Notes: a model not told the origin generated them from the sequence alone. Positions 44,885-54,876 are shown, numbered from the stretch's first letter. The stretch is DNA of 64,000 nt from Chitinophagaceae bacterium (GCA_019638625.1 JAHBTK010000003.1:744001-808000), one strand, 5' to 3'. Numbers and translations are program-made.

Positions 44885-45934
44885 TCACCACCGGATAAGA
44901 GCGCTGCCCCAGGTAAAGCCGCTGCCGAATGAAGCCAGGCATACGATGTCGTTCTCTTTGATCTTTCCCTCCGCCCAGGCTTCGTATAGCGCTATCGGGA
45001 TAGACGCGGCGGTGGTGTTGCCATATCGTTGTATATTATTGTACACATGGCTATCAGGCAATCCCAGTTGCTGCTGCACAAACTGGCTGATACGCAAATT
45101 GGCCTGGTGGGGGATCAGCATATCAATATCGGTAGTTGCCAGTTTGTTGGCATCCAGCGCCTCCATAACGGCTTCGGGAATTTTTACGATCGCTTTTTTA
45201 AAAACGGAGGGACCATCCATGAAAGGGAAGTTCTGCGCTTTGTCTACCATAGCATGGCTCATGAACATCTGCCCGATTTCCGCGTCGTCAAAATCCGCGA
45301 GCTTTTCATCTACCCAATAGTTGGCATGAGTGCCTGGGTTGTACATCGCTAAGATCTCAGCGCTGTTCCCGTCGCAATGCAGGTGTGTGCTTAGTATTCC
45401 CTGTCCTTCTTTTTCCGTGGGTTGTAATACTACCGCGCCGGCGCCGTCCCCGAATATCACGGACACATTTCTGCCGCGGGTGCTGAAGTCCAGGCCGAAA
45501 GAATGTTTATCGCTCCCGATCACCAGGATGTTTTTGTACATGCCGGAGCGGATATACTGGTCGCCGACACTTAACGCATATACAAAACCGCTGCACTGGT
45601 TACGAACATCCAGGGCGCCAATCTCTTTCATCTTCATGGCCCGTTGCACCAGCACACCACAACCCGGGAAATAATAGTCCGGGCTCAGGGTAGCGAAGAT
45701 GATAAAGTCGATCTCATCAGCGGTAATGCCGGCGTTTTTGATAGCCAGTTTGGCCGCTTCCACACCCATGGTCGTGGTCGTTTCTCCGGTTCTTTTGGCA
45801 TATCGCCTTTCTTTTATACCGGTACGTTCCTGTATCCACGCATCACTGGTCTCCATATATTTTTCCAGGTCGAAATTTGTTACCACCTGTTCCGGTACAT
45901 ACATACCGATTCCTGCAATCCTGGCGTTGGGCAT
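44885..45934 (-). CDS. 3-oxoacyl-ACP synthase III family protein (FabH-like)
   Basis: A 349-residue thiolase-fold condensing enzyme. The triad is Cys114 (RNQCSGFVYA), His of IPHQANLRI near 275 and Asn of GNTTAASIP near 305, and the C-terminal GSGFTWGSALIRW matches FabH. It would condense an acyl-CoA starter with malonyl-ACP to begin fatty acid synthesis, or a related secondary acyl chain. No other fab gene is adjacent, so it may be an additional FabH paralogue. Confidence 0.9.
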   Translation of the reverse strand: MPNARIAGIGMYVPEQVVTNFDLEKYMETSDAWIQERTGIKERRYAKRTGETTTTMGVEAAKLAIKNAGITADEIDFIIFATLSPDYYFPGCGVLVQRAMKMKEIGALDVRNQCSGFVYALSVGDQYIRSGMYKNILVIGSDKHSFGLDFSTRGRNVSVIFGDGAGAVVLQPTEKEGQGILSTHLHCDGNSAEILAMYNPGTHANYWVDEKLADFDDAEIGQMFMSHAMVDKAQNFPFMDGPSVFKKAIVKIPEAVMEALDANKLATTDIDMLIPHQANLRISQFVQQQLGLPDSHVYNNIQRYGNTTAASIPIALYEAWAEGKIKENDIVCLASFGSGFTWGSALIRW

Positions 45935-45970
45935 GCGAATTATTTTGTGTGTGAAAAATTCCGGTTATAA

Positions 45971-47299
45971 TCAGACGGTCGGAAGTTTATATCCGTTATG
46001 GTATGGTTTTGCAAAATATTCCTTGTTCACTGCTTCATCCGTAAACTTACCGGCTGCTTTATTCCAGGCCAGTCTTTTACCGCTGCGGAAGGCGATATTG
46101 CCCATTTGCGCTACAATGGCCACATCTGCCCCTACCTGTATGGGAGCGGTCAGGTCTTCCATTTTGCCATTGCGGATCACAGAAGAGAAGTTTACCCAAT
46201 GGGCATCCAGCCCGCTTTCAGATGGTTTTGTAAACGGAACGGAGACTTTGCTTTTAGAGTTCTTTTCTTCTATCACTTCCCAGCCGCCCCGGTATAATAC
46301 CAGTGTGCCATTGTTGCCCACAAAGGCGATGCCGTGATCTTTTCCATATTGTCCGTTATCAATGCCCATCGCATGGTCCCACACCAGGTTGAAAGTATCG
46401 AACTCATATAATGTAGTAAGCGTGTCCGGAGTTTCCTGCGCCAGTTCGGGATAGGCAAATTTACCGCCCAGTGCCATTACCGTTTTGGGTACATCGGCTT
46501 TCATGCCGAACAGCGCATAGTCCAGCAGGTGTACGCCCCAGTCTGTCATCAGGCCGCCGGCATAGTCCCAAAACCAGCGGAAATTGAAATGAAAACGACT
46601 GGCGTTAAAAGCTTTTTTGGGAGCCGGCCCCAACCAGGAGGCATAGTCTACCCCCGGAGGTGGTGCTGTGTCCGGCTGCACAATATCGGGTTTCATCCAA
46701 CCCTGGTAGCACCATACTTTCGCGGTACGTATATTACCCAGTTGCCCCGAATGTACATAGGCGATCGCGTCCCGGAAATGCTGCTGGCTCCGCTGCCATT
46801 GTCCCACCTGCACGACCCGGTTATATTTTTTCTGTGCGGCCACCATCACATTACATTCGGCGATGGAGTTGCCTATCGGCTTTTCCACATATACATGCTT
46901 GCCGGCCTGGCAGGCATTCACCATCTGCAGGCAATGCCAGTGGTCCGGTGTGCCTACAATTACCGCGTCTATGTCTTTATTCTCCAGTAGTTTTCTGTAA
47001 TCACCATAAGTTTTCACTTTGGAAGCCTCTACATTCAGCCCTGCGAGGTCTTTCATCCTGCTATCCAATACATTCTTATCAACATCGCACAGCCCCACCA
47101 CGTTCAGCCCCGGCACTTTCAGAGCGGCCCTCAGGTTTGACCAACCCATACCCTTGGCTCCGATCAATCCTACATTGATCTGGTCGGAGGCTTTGATGCC
47201 GCTTTTGTGAATAGCGAACAGGCTTTTTGCAGGCGATAGCAACAGTCCGCCTGCTGCCAGGCGCCCTGTATTTTTAATAAAATTTCTTCTGTTTGGCAT
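45971..47299 (-). CDS. Gfo/Idh/MocA-family oxidoreductase with Tat signal
   Basis: A 442-residue NAD(P)-dependent sugar-type oxidoreductase. It begins with a twin-arginine signal (RRNFIKNTGRLAAGG), then a Rossmann domain (VGLIGAKGMGWSNL, and VEKPIGNSIAEC with the family EKP) and a C-terminal alpha/beta domain (WFWDYAGGLMTDWGVHLLD). Exported Gfo/Idh proteins are plentiful in Bacteroidota and often act on glycosides. The ATG at 47299 starts the Tat signal; an open extension of 70 codons upstream has no family match. Confidence 0.92.
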   Translation of the reverse strand: MPNRRNFIKNTGRLAAGGLLLSPAKSLFAIHKSGIKASDQINVGLIGAKGMGWSNLRAALKVPGLNVVGLCDVDKNVLDSRMKDLAGLNVEASKVKTYGDYRKLLENKDIDAVIVGTPDHWHCLQMVNACQAGKHVYVEKPIGNSIAECNVMVAAQKKYNRVVQVGQWQRSQQHFRDAIAYVHSGQLGNIRTAKVWCYQGWMKPDIVQPDTAPPPGVDYASWLGPAPKKAFNASRFHFNFRWFWDYAGGLMTDWGVHLLDYALFGMKADVPKTVMALGGKFAYPELAQETPDTLTTLYEFDTFNLVWDHAMGIDNGQYGKDHGIAFVGNNGTLVLYRGGWEVIEEKNSKSKVSVPFTKPSESGLDAHWVNFSSVIRNGKMEDLTAPIQVGADVAIVAQMGNIAFRSGKRLAWNKAAGKFTDEAVNKEYFAKPYHNGYKLPTV

Positions 47300-47542
47300 A
47301 TTTCTGTTTTTTAAAAGTATGGAAAGACCTGGCCGTAACTCGTTCCGCCAAACAGTGTGGTGGCGCCCGGTAATTGCTGAGCTTCTGGCAAGCTTTCTAA
47401 ACAAGCGCATGAATTTACGCAAAAATGCGATACCCGGTATAATAATCGATTTCCAAAATGCAGGTAGCCTGTTCAGTAAAATGCAGCCTTTCGCTGCCTG
47501 CTGCATCACGCCTCCGATGGTTGAAACAAATAAACGGATTGG

Positions 47543-47573
47543 TTGCAGGGGTTTAACGAATCATCTACTTTTG
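47543..47573 (+). promoter_or_regulatory. purU promoter
   Basis: TTG, a 20-nt spacer and TACTTTTG, followed by a leader of about 34 nt. It excludes the longer in-frame start at 47543. An AAAGGAG about 12 nt before the ATG is a rare possible Shine-Dalgarno sequence. Confidence 0.75.
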
Positions 47574-47611
47574 CAGATTATATTCCATATATAAAGGAGA
47601 TAACAAACAGT

Positions 47612-48442
47612 ATGATTATAAGAATTCAGTGCAGCGACCGCGTTGGTCTGGTTGCCGGTGTTTCCGATGTGTTGGCAAAAAACGGGATGAATATCGAGTC
47701 TATGCGGGAGTTTGTAGATAGGGAGGCGGGCAAATTTTTTCTGCGGGTTACAGCAGATAAGGAGCCGGCCTCCGGCAAATTATTCGACCAGTTATCGGCC
47801 GTATTACCTGAAAATGCTTCCATCGATATCAGTCGCAGGACGCAGGAAAAAAAAGTAGTGGTGCTGGTCACAAAGGAATATCACTGCTTAACAGATATCC
47901 TGACACGAAACCATTTCAACACCCTGGGGGCGAAGGTTCAGGCTGTAATAGGCAACCATAATGTGCTGCGGGATATCTGTGACCGGTTTAATGTTCCTTT
48001 TATATATGTCAGCCATGAAGAAAAAAATAAAGAGGTTTTTGAAAATGAATTGAAAACTGTATTACAATCCTATTCATTTGATTATATCATCCTGGCAAAA
48101 TTTATGCGGATACTGTCCGATGAATTTGTTTCCGGGTTTTTCAACCGGGTAATCAATATCCACCATTCATTTTTACCGGCTTTTGTGGGCGCCAGCCCTT
48201 ACCGGCAGGCTTTTGAAAGAGGCGTGAAGCTTATCGGCGCTACAGCTCATTTTGTAACCAACCTGCTGGATGAAGGCCCCATCATCGAACAGCAGATTAT
48301 CAGGGTGAATCATACCTACACCCCGAGAGATATGGTAGTTGCCGGCAAAGAGATCGAAACGGCTGTATTGGCGAAAGCGTTGACACTGGTGTTTGAAGAC
48401 AGGGTTTTTGTTTCAAATAATAAAACAGTTGTATTCGATTAA
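47612..48442 (+). CDS. purU: Formyltetrahydrofolate deformylase PurU
   Basis: PurU hydrolyses 10-formyl-THF to THF and formate, balancing one-carbon pools. The 276-residue product has an N-terminal ACT domain (IIRIQCSDRVGLVAGVSDVLA) and a C-terminal formyltransferase-like domain with INIHHSFLPAFVGASPY (catalytic Asn and His) and GATAHFVTNLLDEGPII (catalytic Asp). Length is normal. Confidence 0.95.
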   Translation: MIIRIQCSDRVGLVAGVSDVLAKNGMNIESMREFVDREAGKFFLRVTADKEPASGKLFDQLSAVLPENASIDISRRTQEKKVVVLVTKEYHCLTDILTRNHFNTLGAKVQAVIGNHNVLRDICDRFNVPFIYVSHEEKNKEVFENELKTVLQSYSFDYIILAKFMRILSDEFVSGFFNRVINIHHSFLPAFVGASPYRQAFERGVKLIGATAHFVTNLLDEGPIIEQQIIRVNHTYTPRDMVVAGKEIETAVLAKALTLVFEDRVFVSNNKTVVFD

Positions 48443-48475
48443 TTTTTATATTGTAGCAACAAAACCCTGCTGCAT

Positions 48476-50275
48476 ATGTTCAGAATACTTGTTGCTGTTT
48501 TTTTTGCCGCACTTCTTTTTGGTTTTGCAAACAGTAGTGGCAACGAGAGTTGGATCCGTATCAATCAACTCGGTTATACGCCCGACGGAATAAAGGTAGC
48601 CGTATGGTGCAGTAAGTCTTCCGCTACTGTAAGATCCTGGAAGTTGATCGAAGTGGTATCCGGTAAAACGATCGCGTCCGGTAAAGCGGGTAAGGCATTT
48701 GGGGCCTACGGACCTTTCCGGCAGACAGCCAGGATCAATTTTTCCAAAGTGACCCGCCCGGGCAGGTATTACCTGCAGGCAGGCAACACAAGATCTCCCG
48801 AATTTGAAATAGGACAGGATGTATATAAAGGATCTGCTGATTTCTGCCTGCGATACATGCGCCAGCAGAGAAGTAAGTTCAATCCCATCACAAAAGACAG
48901 TTGCCATACGCAGGACGGCTTCACGCTGTATGGTCCCATGCCGGACAGTACCTTTATTGATGTAAGCGGCGGCTGGCACGACGCCACCGATTACCTGCAG
49001 TATGTCACTACTTCCGCCAACGCCACATTTCACCTGCTTGCCGCCTACCGCGACTTCCCGGGTGTTTTCGGCGATCAGCATCTTGCCAATGGACTGGAAG
49101 GCGCCAACCAGGTGCCGGATGTGCTGGATGAAGCTAAATGGGGTTTGGAATGGTTGCTGAAAATGCACCCGCAGGACGACTGGATGTTCAATCAACTGGC
49201 AGACGACCGGGATCATATGGGGTTTCGCATGCCTGCGCTGGACAGCCAGTACGGCAGAGGATACCAGCGACCCGTGTATTTTTTGAACGGAGAACCACAG
49301 ATAAGGGGCAAATTTAAAAACAATACCACAGGGGTTTCTTCCACTGCCGGAAAATTCAGCAGCGCTTTTGCCCTGGGCGCGGAAGTGTTTGCTAACGAGA
49401 CCGCGTACAAAGAGCGCTTGCGGCACAAAGCAAAATCTGCGTTTGCTTTCGGACTGACCAGGCCGGGCGTGGCGCAGACGGCTTCTGTGGCGGCTCCCTA
49501 TATTTATGCGGAAGATAACTGGATGGATGATATGGAGCTGGCAGCCGCGATGCTGCCGGCAGACAGCAGGATGCAAACCCCGGAAGGCAACCCCATTGAC
49601 TACGCGTATCAACTCGCAAAAACAGAGTCCCTCACGCCATGGCTGGGAGCAGACACTGCGGCGCATTATCAATGGTATCCGTTTATTAATGTGGGACATT
49701 ACGAGCTGATGAAGAAGCTGGAAGGCGCTAAAAAGGATACGATAACCGGTTTTTATAAGCAGGGAATCGAAAAAGTGTGGTATAAAGCCAAACAAAATGC
49801 TTTTTATCGGGGAGTACCTTTTATATGGTGCAGCAATAATCTTACTACTTCGTTTGCAATACAGTGTTACTGGTACCGCACCGCCACCGGAGACAATAGT
49901 TATGAAGAACTGGAGCAGGCAAATTTTGACTGGCTGTTTGGCTGTAATCCCTGGGGAACCAGTATGGTGTACGGGCTTCCGGCATGGGGAGACACTCCTG
50001 TTGACCCGCATGCTTCCTTCCTGAAAGTGGGCAACTACCCTGTTGATGGCGGTATTGTTGACGGACCGGTGTATGGCAGCATATTCAACAGCCTGCTGGG
50101 ACTTACGTTAACCAAACCGGATGAATATGAAGCTTTCCAGAGCGACCTGGCGGTATATCATGATGATTCCGGGGACTATAGTACCAACGAGCCTACTATG
50201 GATGGTACCGCTTCGCTCATTTATTTGATGGCGGCAAAAGAAAGCGGAACCGCTCCTGCTAAAAAAAAACGCTGA
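48476..50275 (+). CDS. Glycoside hydrolase family 9 (endoglucanase-type)
   Basis: A 599-residue exported enzyme with a signal peptide, an N-terminal CelD-type Ig-like domain (residues about 25-110) and an (alpha/alpha)6 GH9 barrel. The catalytic aspartates are Asp168 and Asp171 (GGWHDATDY) and the acid is Glu572 (DYSTNEPTMDGT). It should cleave beta-1,4-glucan or related polymers. The frame ends at a TGA right after a nine-A tract (50261-50269); read one frame back, the sequence continues into a polysaccharide deacetylase. Confidence 0.92.
   Translation: MFRILVAVFFAALLFGFANSSGNESWIRINQLGYTPDGIKVAVWCSKSSATVRSWKLIEVVSGKTIASGKAGKAFGAYGPFRQTARINFSKVTRPGRYYLQAGNTRSPEFEIGQDVYKGSADFCLRYMRQQRSKFNPITKDSCHTQDGFTLYGPMPDSTFIDVSGGWHDATDYLQYVTTSANATFHLLAAYRDFPGVFGDQHLANGLEGANQVPDVLDEAKWGLEWLLKMHPQDDWMFNQLADDRDHMGFRMPALDSQYGRGYQRPVYFLNGEPQIRGKFKNNTTGVSSTAGKFSSAFALGAEVFANETAYKERLRHKAKSAFAFGLTRPGVAQTASVAAPYIYAEDNWMDDMELAAAMLPADSRMQTPEGNPIDYAYQLAKTESLTPWLGADTAAHYQWYPFINVGHYELMKKLEGAKKDTITGFYKQGIEKVWYKAKQNAFYRGVPFIWCSNNLTTSFAIQCYWYRTATGDNSYEELEQANFDWLFGCNPWGTSMVYGLPAWGDTPVDPHASFLKVGNYPVDGGIVDGPVYGSIFNSLLGLTLTKPDEYEAFQSDLAVYHDDSGDYSTNEPTMDGTASLIYLMAAKESGTAPAKKKR
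50261..50269 (+). promoter_or_regulatory. A9 slippery tract at the GH9/deacetylase junction
   Basis: The GH9 frame reads GCT AAA AAA AAA CGC TGA. A -1 slip, or one extra A in the mRNA or genome, continues as ACG CTG ACC GGC and stays open through the deacetylase to 51012, giving a protein of about 845 residues. Confidence 0.55.
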
Positions 50276-50364
50276 CCGGCAACCCGATTAAATTCTACCC
50301 TGAAAAGTTTTCGTATGATCAGGGCGCTATCACCAGGGGAGACAGCACTAACAGGCAAATAGCA

Positions 50365-51012
50365 TTGGTGTTCACCGGCGATGAATTTGCCGATGGCGGA
50401 TTTTATATCGCGAATGTTTTGAAGCAGGCGAATGTCAACGCGTCTTTTTTCCTTACCGGGAATTTTTACCGGAATGAAGCGTTCAAAAACATAATAAGAA
50501 CCCTCAGGAGCGGAGGACATTATCTTGGCCCACATTCCGACAGGCACCTGCTGTACTGCTCCTGGGAAAACAGGGATAGTTTACTGGTTACCAGGGAAGA
50601 ATTTACCACCGACCTGGAAAATAACTACAGGGCTATGGCGGCTTACGGAATAACACGGGACGAATCATCGTTTTTTATACCGCCTTATGAATGGTATAAT
50701 GACAGTATCGCTGCCTGGTGTGAACAGATGAATGTGCAGTTGCTGAATTTTACTCCCGGAACGATCAGTCACGCGGACTATACCACGCCGGACATGAAAA
50801 ACTACAGGAGCGCTGAAAGAATATGGGAGTCCGTTACAAGGTTTGAACAAAGTTCGCCATCCGGAATGAATGGATTTATACTGCTGCTTCACATAGGAAC
50901 AGACAGGGCAAGAACAGATAAGATGTATTATCGTTTGCCGGAGCTGATCGACTACTTCAAAAGAAAAAATTATCAACTTGTTAAAATTGATGAGCTGCTG
51001 GGCACAAACTAG
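50365..51012 (+). CDS. Polysaccharide deacetylase (NodB-like), probably the C-terminal half of a GH9 fusion
   Basis: A NodB-homology carbohydrate esterase 4-like domain of about 215 residues, starting at the first GTG. Motifs: QIALVFTGDEFADGG (motif 1, begins before the GTG), HSDRHLLYCSW (metal-binding His pair) and FILLLHIGTD near the end. There is no ATG until deep in the domain and no signal peptide, while the coding frame is open back to the A9 tract at the end of the GH9 gene. A separate gene starting at GTG 50365 would lose strand 1. Acetylated plant polysaccharides are a plausible substrate. Confidence 0.75.
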   Translation: MVFTGDEFADGGFYIANVLKQANVNASFFLTGNFYRNEAFKNIIRTLRSGGHYLGPHSDRHLLYCSWENRDSLLVTREEFTTDLENNYRAMAAYGITRDESSFFIPPYEWYNDSIAAWCEQMNVQLLNFTPGTISHADYTTPDMKNYRSAERIWESVTRFEQSSPSGMNGFILLLHIGTDRARTDKMYYRLPELIDYFKRKNYQLVKIDELLGTN

Positions 51013-51108
51013 CGACAGGATAGGATTACACCGTATTTATTTTTTTTGTAATTTCGCCAATTAACCTTTTTTGATCCGCCACTGGCGAATAACGAATTCA
51101 AAGAAAGC

Positions 51109-54100
51109 ATGGCTTTACCCCACCTTGTCAAATTTGTGTACAATAACGGAACTGACGAAGTAATAAGACGCGGCAAAAAGATCCATTCTATCGGGTATGT
51201 AGAGTTGATTGAGCACGATGATTTGTTGGGGTCCGTTACATTCAGAGTAAAAGATGACAGCTACGCTACCTACTACAAAGTATATGTACAGAAGTATAAA
51301 GACCCTAAGGGACTATCCGTAAGATGTACCTGTCCCTATAACCTCGGCGATATTTGCCGCCATGAAACGGCGGCATTGCTGCAGCTCCAGGACCTGCTGG
51401 ATAAAAATATCATTGGCGAGAAAGATATAAAATACAATCAGAAGCATACGGTGATAAAAATGAAGGATATAGACCTGCGTTCTATCAAGCTCCTGAGTTC
51501 ACCCGACAGCTATGAGGAAGCAGACAAGATACTGCGTCTTCAAAAGGCTAATATTTTATCTGCCGTGGATGAAAGAGTGGAAGCCACCCTTAAAATCGAC
51601 GGCGAGACTTTTCCGTTGGTTATCCAGAAGAATGAAGAAAGGAACTTCGATACCTCCTGCTCCTGTTCGGAGGAGGAACATCCCCTTTGTATCCATAAGG
51701 TCACTTTGTTCATACAGTTGCTGAATGCGTACGGACCTTTTTATTTTGATACCATACGCAACTGGGATAAGCAAAAAAACAAATTGCTGGAAGCCTACGG
51801 GTATTCTCTTGACGATGACCTGAAGGGCAAATTTGAATTTACATATAAGGATGGGAAACCCTTCCTTCGGGTACTGGACTCTTCTATCAAGCGGGTTACA
51901 CCTGTTACAGCGCCGGCAAAACCTGAACCGGTGGTTGCCGAAAAGGAAACAGAGCAGCGTGAGGAACCGGAAGCAGTTAAAGAGATCATTTATTCCGGCA
52001 ACAGGGTGGGGGTCGTTTTTAACGGAGGGTCTAAAACCTATCCCTGTTTTTCAGTGGATGCTGTGTTGGGTGAGACGAATGAAGGAGAAGGAGGCTTCAG
52101 CGGTAAAATTGAAAAGCTCGACCTGGGGCGTTATGTGGACTCCGACAGGTTTACCGATGGAGACCGGGTGCTCATTCAACAGTTGCGGAAGCTGCAGGAA
52201 GGAGAAGTAAATAAATACCTGAGCCGTAATTCTCCGTTTTCAGGTATATGGGAGAATATTATTCATAACGAAGATGAATTGCCAGAGGAAACAAAATCGC
52301 TTATTGTTGAATACTGGTATCCGAAGCTTGTAAAACTGTTCAGTGAAAACAAAGAGAACCCGCTGGTTTATTTTTTACCCCCGAAAAGCCGTTTTGTAAC
52401 CTCCAGTCTGAAGCAGGTGCAGTTGAGTGGAGAGAGTGCCAATCCTGTTTTCCTGGTAAACGAAGAGGAAGGGGCTGTTGTGGTGTCCTGCCATGTGCAG
52501 GTAAACGGCGTGGATGTACCATTGGCGGAAAATGAGCTGCGGACCTCGTTGTTGTTCAAGTATGCGGATACGCTGTACACCTGGTCGCGCCAGGAAGATA
52601 TAGAGGAGGTGGAAAAGTTCATACCTGCCGGTGGGAGCATCAGGATTGAAAAGAAAGACTGGGCGGACTACCTGAAAAGATCCGTGATACCGCTTACCAA
52701 GGAATATAAAGTACGGTTCAGCAACAGCCTGGTGCAGGAGGTGAAAGACGGCGACCCCGAAATAAAACTGCAATTGCAGGAAAAAGGAGAATACCTGGTC
52801 TTCATTCCCATTTTTAATTACAAGGGATTTGAAACCAAACTCAATACCAAAGATATCATTACCATACCACTGGAAGAAAAAGTGCTGGAGATACACAGGA
52901 ATAAGGAAGCCGAACTGAAGTTTGTAAAAAAGCTGGAAAGCCTGCATTCCAACTTTATTTACCTGGACGGATCCGCGACACTGGCATTGAAGGGCGCGGA
53001 TGTTTTAAAGAACAACTGGTTCTTCCTGTTTGTAGACAGTATGAAGGAAATGAATGTGCCGGTTATCGGGTTTGAGATCCTGAAAAACTTCCGGTTCAAT
53101 ACCGCCAAACCCGCTACGGAAGTACATATCAGCAGCGGTATGGATTGGTTTGATGCAAAAGTAAAAGTTGTTTTTGGAGAACAGCATGTTACCATAGAAG
53201 AAATAAAAAGAGCACTTGCCAACAAGCAACAGTTTGTACAACTGAATGACGGTACATTGGGGATATTGCCCGAAGCATGGTTAAAACGGTACTCCCTGCT
53301 CTTCAGGGTGGGAGAGGAAAAAAGCAATTCACTCCGGCTCTCGAAATATCATTTGAGTGTAATAGATGAGTTGTACCAGGAAAAAGATGAGACAGAGATA
53401 CTGATAGAGCTCGAGGAAAAATACAACCGCCTGAGAGATTTTAACCGCATTAAGGAAATTGATCCGCCGGAACAACTTGCGGATATACTCCGCCCCTACC
53501 AGGTGGCCGGCTATCACTGGATCAATTACCTGCGGGAAGTAAGCTGGGGCGGTATCCTGGCAGATGATATGGGTTTGGGTAAAACAGTGCAGACGCTTTC
53601 TTTCCTGCAGCATTTCAGGGATACACATGGCTCCCTGAGAGCCATAGTGGTATGTCCTACCACCCTGATGTTTAACTGGGAAAACGAGATCAAAAAGTTC
53701 ACCCCGGATTTAACCTATCATATACACCATGGCGGAGACAGGGCCCGCAGTAAGGAAGCGCTTATCTCTCCTAATATTATTATTACCACCTATGGCACCC
53801 TACGCGGCGATATCAAGCTGCTGACAGAAATTCATTTCGACTATGTAATCCTGGATGAATCGCAGGCCATCAAGAACCCGCAGAGTAAAGTAACAAAGGC
53901 CGCCGGGTTGCTAAATTCCAGGAACAGGTTATGCCTGAGCGGTACGCCTTTGCAGAATAACACGTTTGATATTTATGCGCAGATGAACTTCCTGAACCCG
54001 GGCATGCTGGGCAGTGTGGAACATTTCCGCAATGAGTTTGCCACACCGATAGATAAATTCGGTGAGCAGGACAGGAAGGAACACCTGCGGAAGATACTCT

Positions 54101-54876
54101 ACCCGTTCATCCTGCGCCGTACCAAGGAGCAGGTGGCTAAGGACCTGCCGGAGAAAACGGAAACGATCCTGTTCTGCGAGATGCAGAGCGAACAGCGGGA
54201 GATCTATGACGCTTTCCGCAATGAGTTCAGGAACAAAATTCTCGGTGTGATCAATGAGCAGGGAATTGAGAAATCGCAGTTAACGATCCTGCAGGGGTTG
54301 ATGAAGCTCCGCCAGATATGCGATTCTCCCGCCATTATGAACGAACAGGAGCGCTACCCGAACCACTCCATCAAACTGGAAGAGATCGGCCGGGAGCTTA
54401 CCGAAAATATCAGCAATCATAAAGCCCTGATCTTCTCCCAGTTCCTGGGGATGCTGGCGCTCATAAAGGAAAAGCTGAAAGAGCTGGAAGTGCCTTTTGA
54501 ATATTTTGACGGCAGTACCTCGGCGTTGGACCGCGAAAAGGCCATTACGCGGTTTCAGAATGATGAAACCTGCCGGGTATTCCTCATATCCCTCAAGGCA
54601 GGCGGGGTGGGCCTGAACCTTACCGCCGCGGACTATGTGTATATCGTGGACCCGTGGTGGAACCCGGCAGTGGAACAGCAGGCCATCGACCGGACGCACC
54701 GTATTGGGCAAACCAAAAATATTTTCGCTTATCGCATGATCTGCAAGGATACCATCGAGGACAAAATATTACAGCTCCAGGAAAGAAAACGCTCCCTGGC
54801 AAAGGACCTGATCGCGGACGACAGCACCTTCGTCAAGAGTCTTTCCAGGGAAGATGTGGAATACCTGTTCAGCTAA
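51109..54876 (+). CDS. SNF2-family DEAD-like helicase with SWIM zinc fingers
   Basis: A 1255-residue Swi2/Snf2 ATPase. There are two CxCx(n)CxH SWIM-type motifs: CTCPYNLGDICRHE (residues 73-86) and CSCSEEEHPLCIHK near 184. A long middle region (250-770) precedes the helicase core: ADDMGLGKTVQTL near 817, ILDESQAIKN near 914, and motif VI IDRTHRIGQTK near 1195. It would move along or remodel DNA-protein complexes. It is not flanked by restriction or defence genes, so a housekeeping role is more likely than phage defence. Confidence 0.92.
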   Translation: MALPHLVKFVYNNGTDEVIRRGKKIHSIGYVELIEHDDLLGSVTFRVKDDSYATYYKVYVQKYKDPKGLSVRCTCPYNLGDICRHETAALLQLQDLLDKNIIGEKDIKYNQKHTVIKMKDIDLRSIKLLSSPDSYEEADKILRLQKANILSAVDERVEATLKIDGETFPLVIQKNEERNFDTSCSCSEEEHPLCIHKVTLFIQLLNAYGPFYFDTIRNWDKQKNKLLEAYGYSLDDDLKGKFEFTYKDGKPFLRVLDSSIKRVTPVTAPAKPEPVVAEKETEQREEPEAVKEIIYSGNRVGVVFNGGSKTYPCFSVDAVLGETNEGEGGFSGKIEKLDLGRYVDSDRFTDGDRVLIQQLRKLQEGEVNKYLSRNSPFSGIWENIIHNEDELPEETKSLIVEYWYPKLVKLFSENKENPLVYFLPPKSRFVTSSLKQVQLSGESANPVFLVNEEEGAVVVSCHVQVNGVDVPLAENELRTSLLFKYADTLYTWSRQEDIEEVEKFIPAGGSIRIEKKDWADYLKRSVIPLTKEYKVRFSNSLVQEVKDGDPEIKLQLQEKGEYLVFIPIFNYKGFETKLNTKDIITIPLEEKVLEIHRNKEAELKFVKKLESLHSNFIYLDGSATLALKGADVLKNNWFFLFVDSMKEMNVPVIGFEILKNFRFNTAKPATEVHISSGMDWFDAKVKVVFGEQHVTIEEIKRALANKQQFVQLNDGTLGILPEAWLKRYSLLFRVGEEKSNSLRLSKYHLSVIDELYQEKDETEILIELEEKYNRLRDFNRIKEIDPPEQLADILRPYQVAGYHWINYLREVSWGGILADDMGLGKTVQTLSFLQHFRDTHGSLRAIVVCPTTLMFNWENEIKKFTPDLTYHIHHGGDRARSKEALISPNIIITTYGTLRGDIKLLTEIHFDYVILDESQAIKNPQSKVTKAAGLLNSRNRLCLSGTPLQNNTFDIYAQMNFLNPGMLGSVEHFRNEFATPIDKFGEQDRKEHLRKILYPFILRRTKEQVAKDLPEKTETILFCEMQSEQREIYDAFRNEFRNKILGVINEQGIEKSQLTILQGLMKLRQICDSPAIMNEQERYPNHSIKLEEIGRELTENISNHKALIFSQFLGMLALIKEKLKELEVPFEYFDGSTSALDREKAITRFQNDETCRVFLISLKAGGVGLNLTAADYVYIVDPWWNPAVEQQAIDRTHRIGQTKNIFAYRMICKDTIEDKILQLQERKRSLAKDLIADDSTFVKSLSREDVEYLFS

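Noticed and set aside
48446..50011. 521-codon open frame antisense to the GH9 gene
   Set aside because: It mirrors the codon pattern of the GH9 gene, has no recognisable domain, and crosses the GH9 promoter region. A shadow frame.
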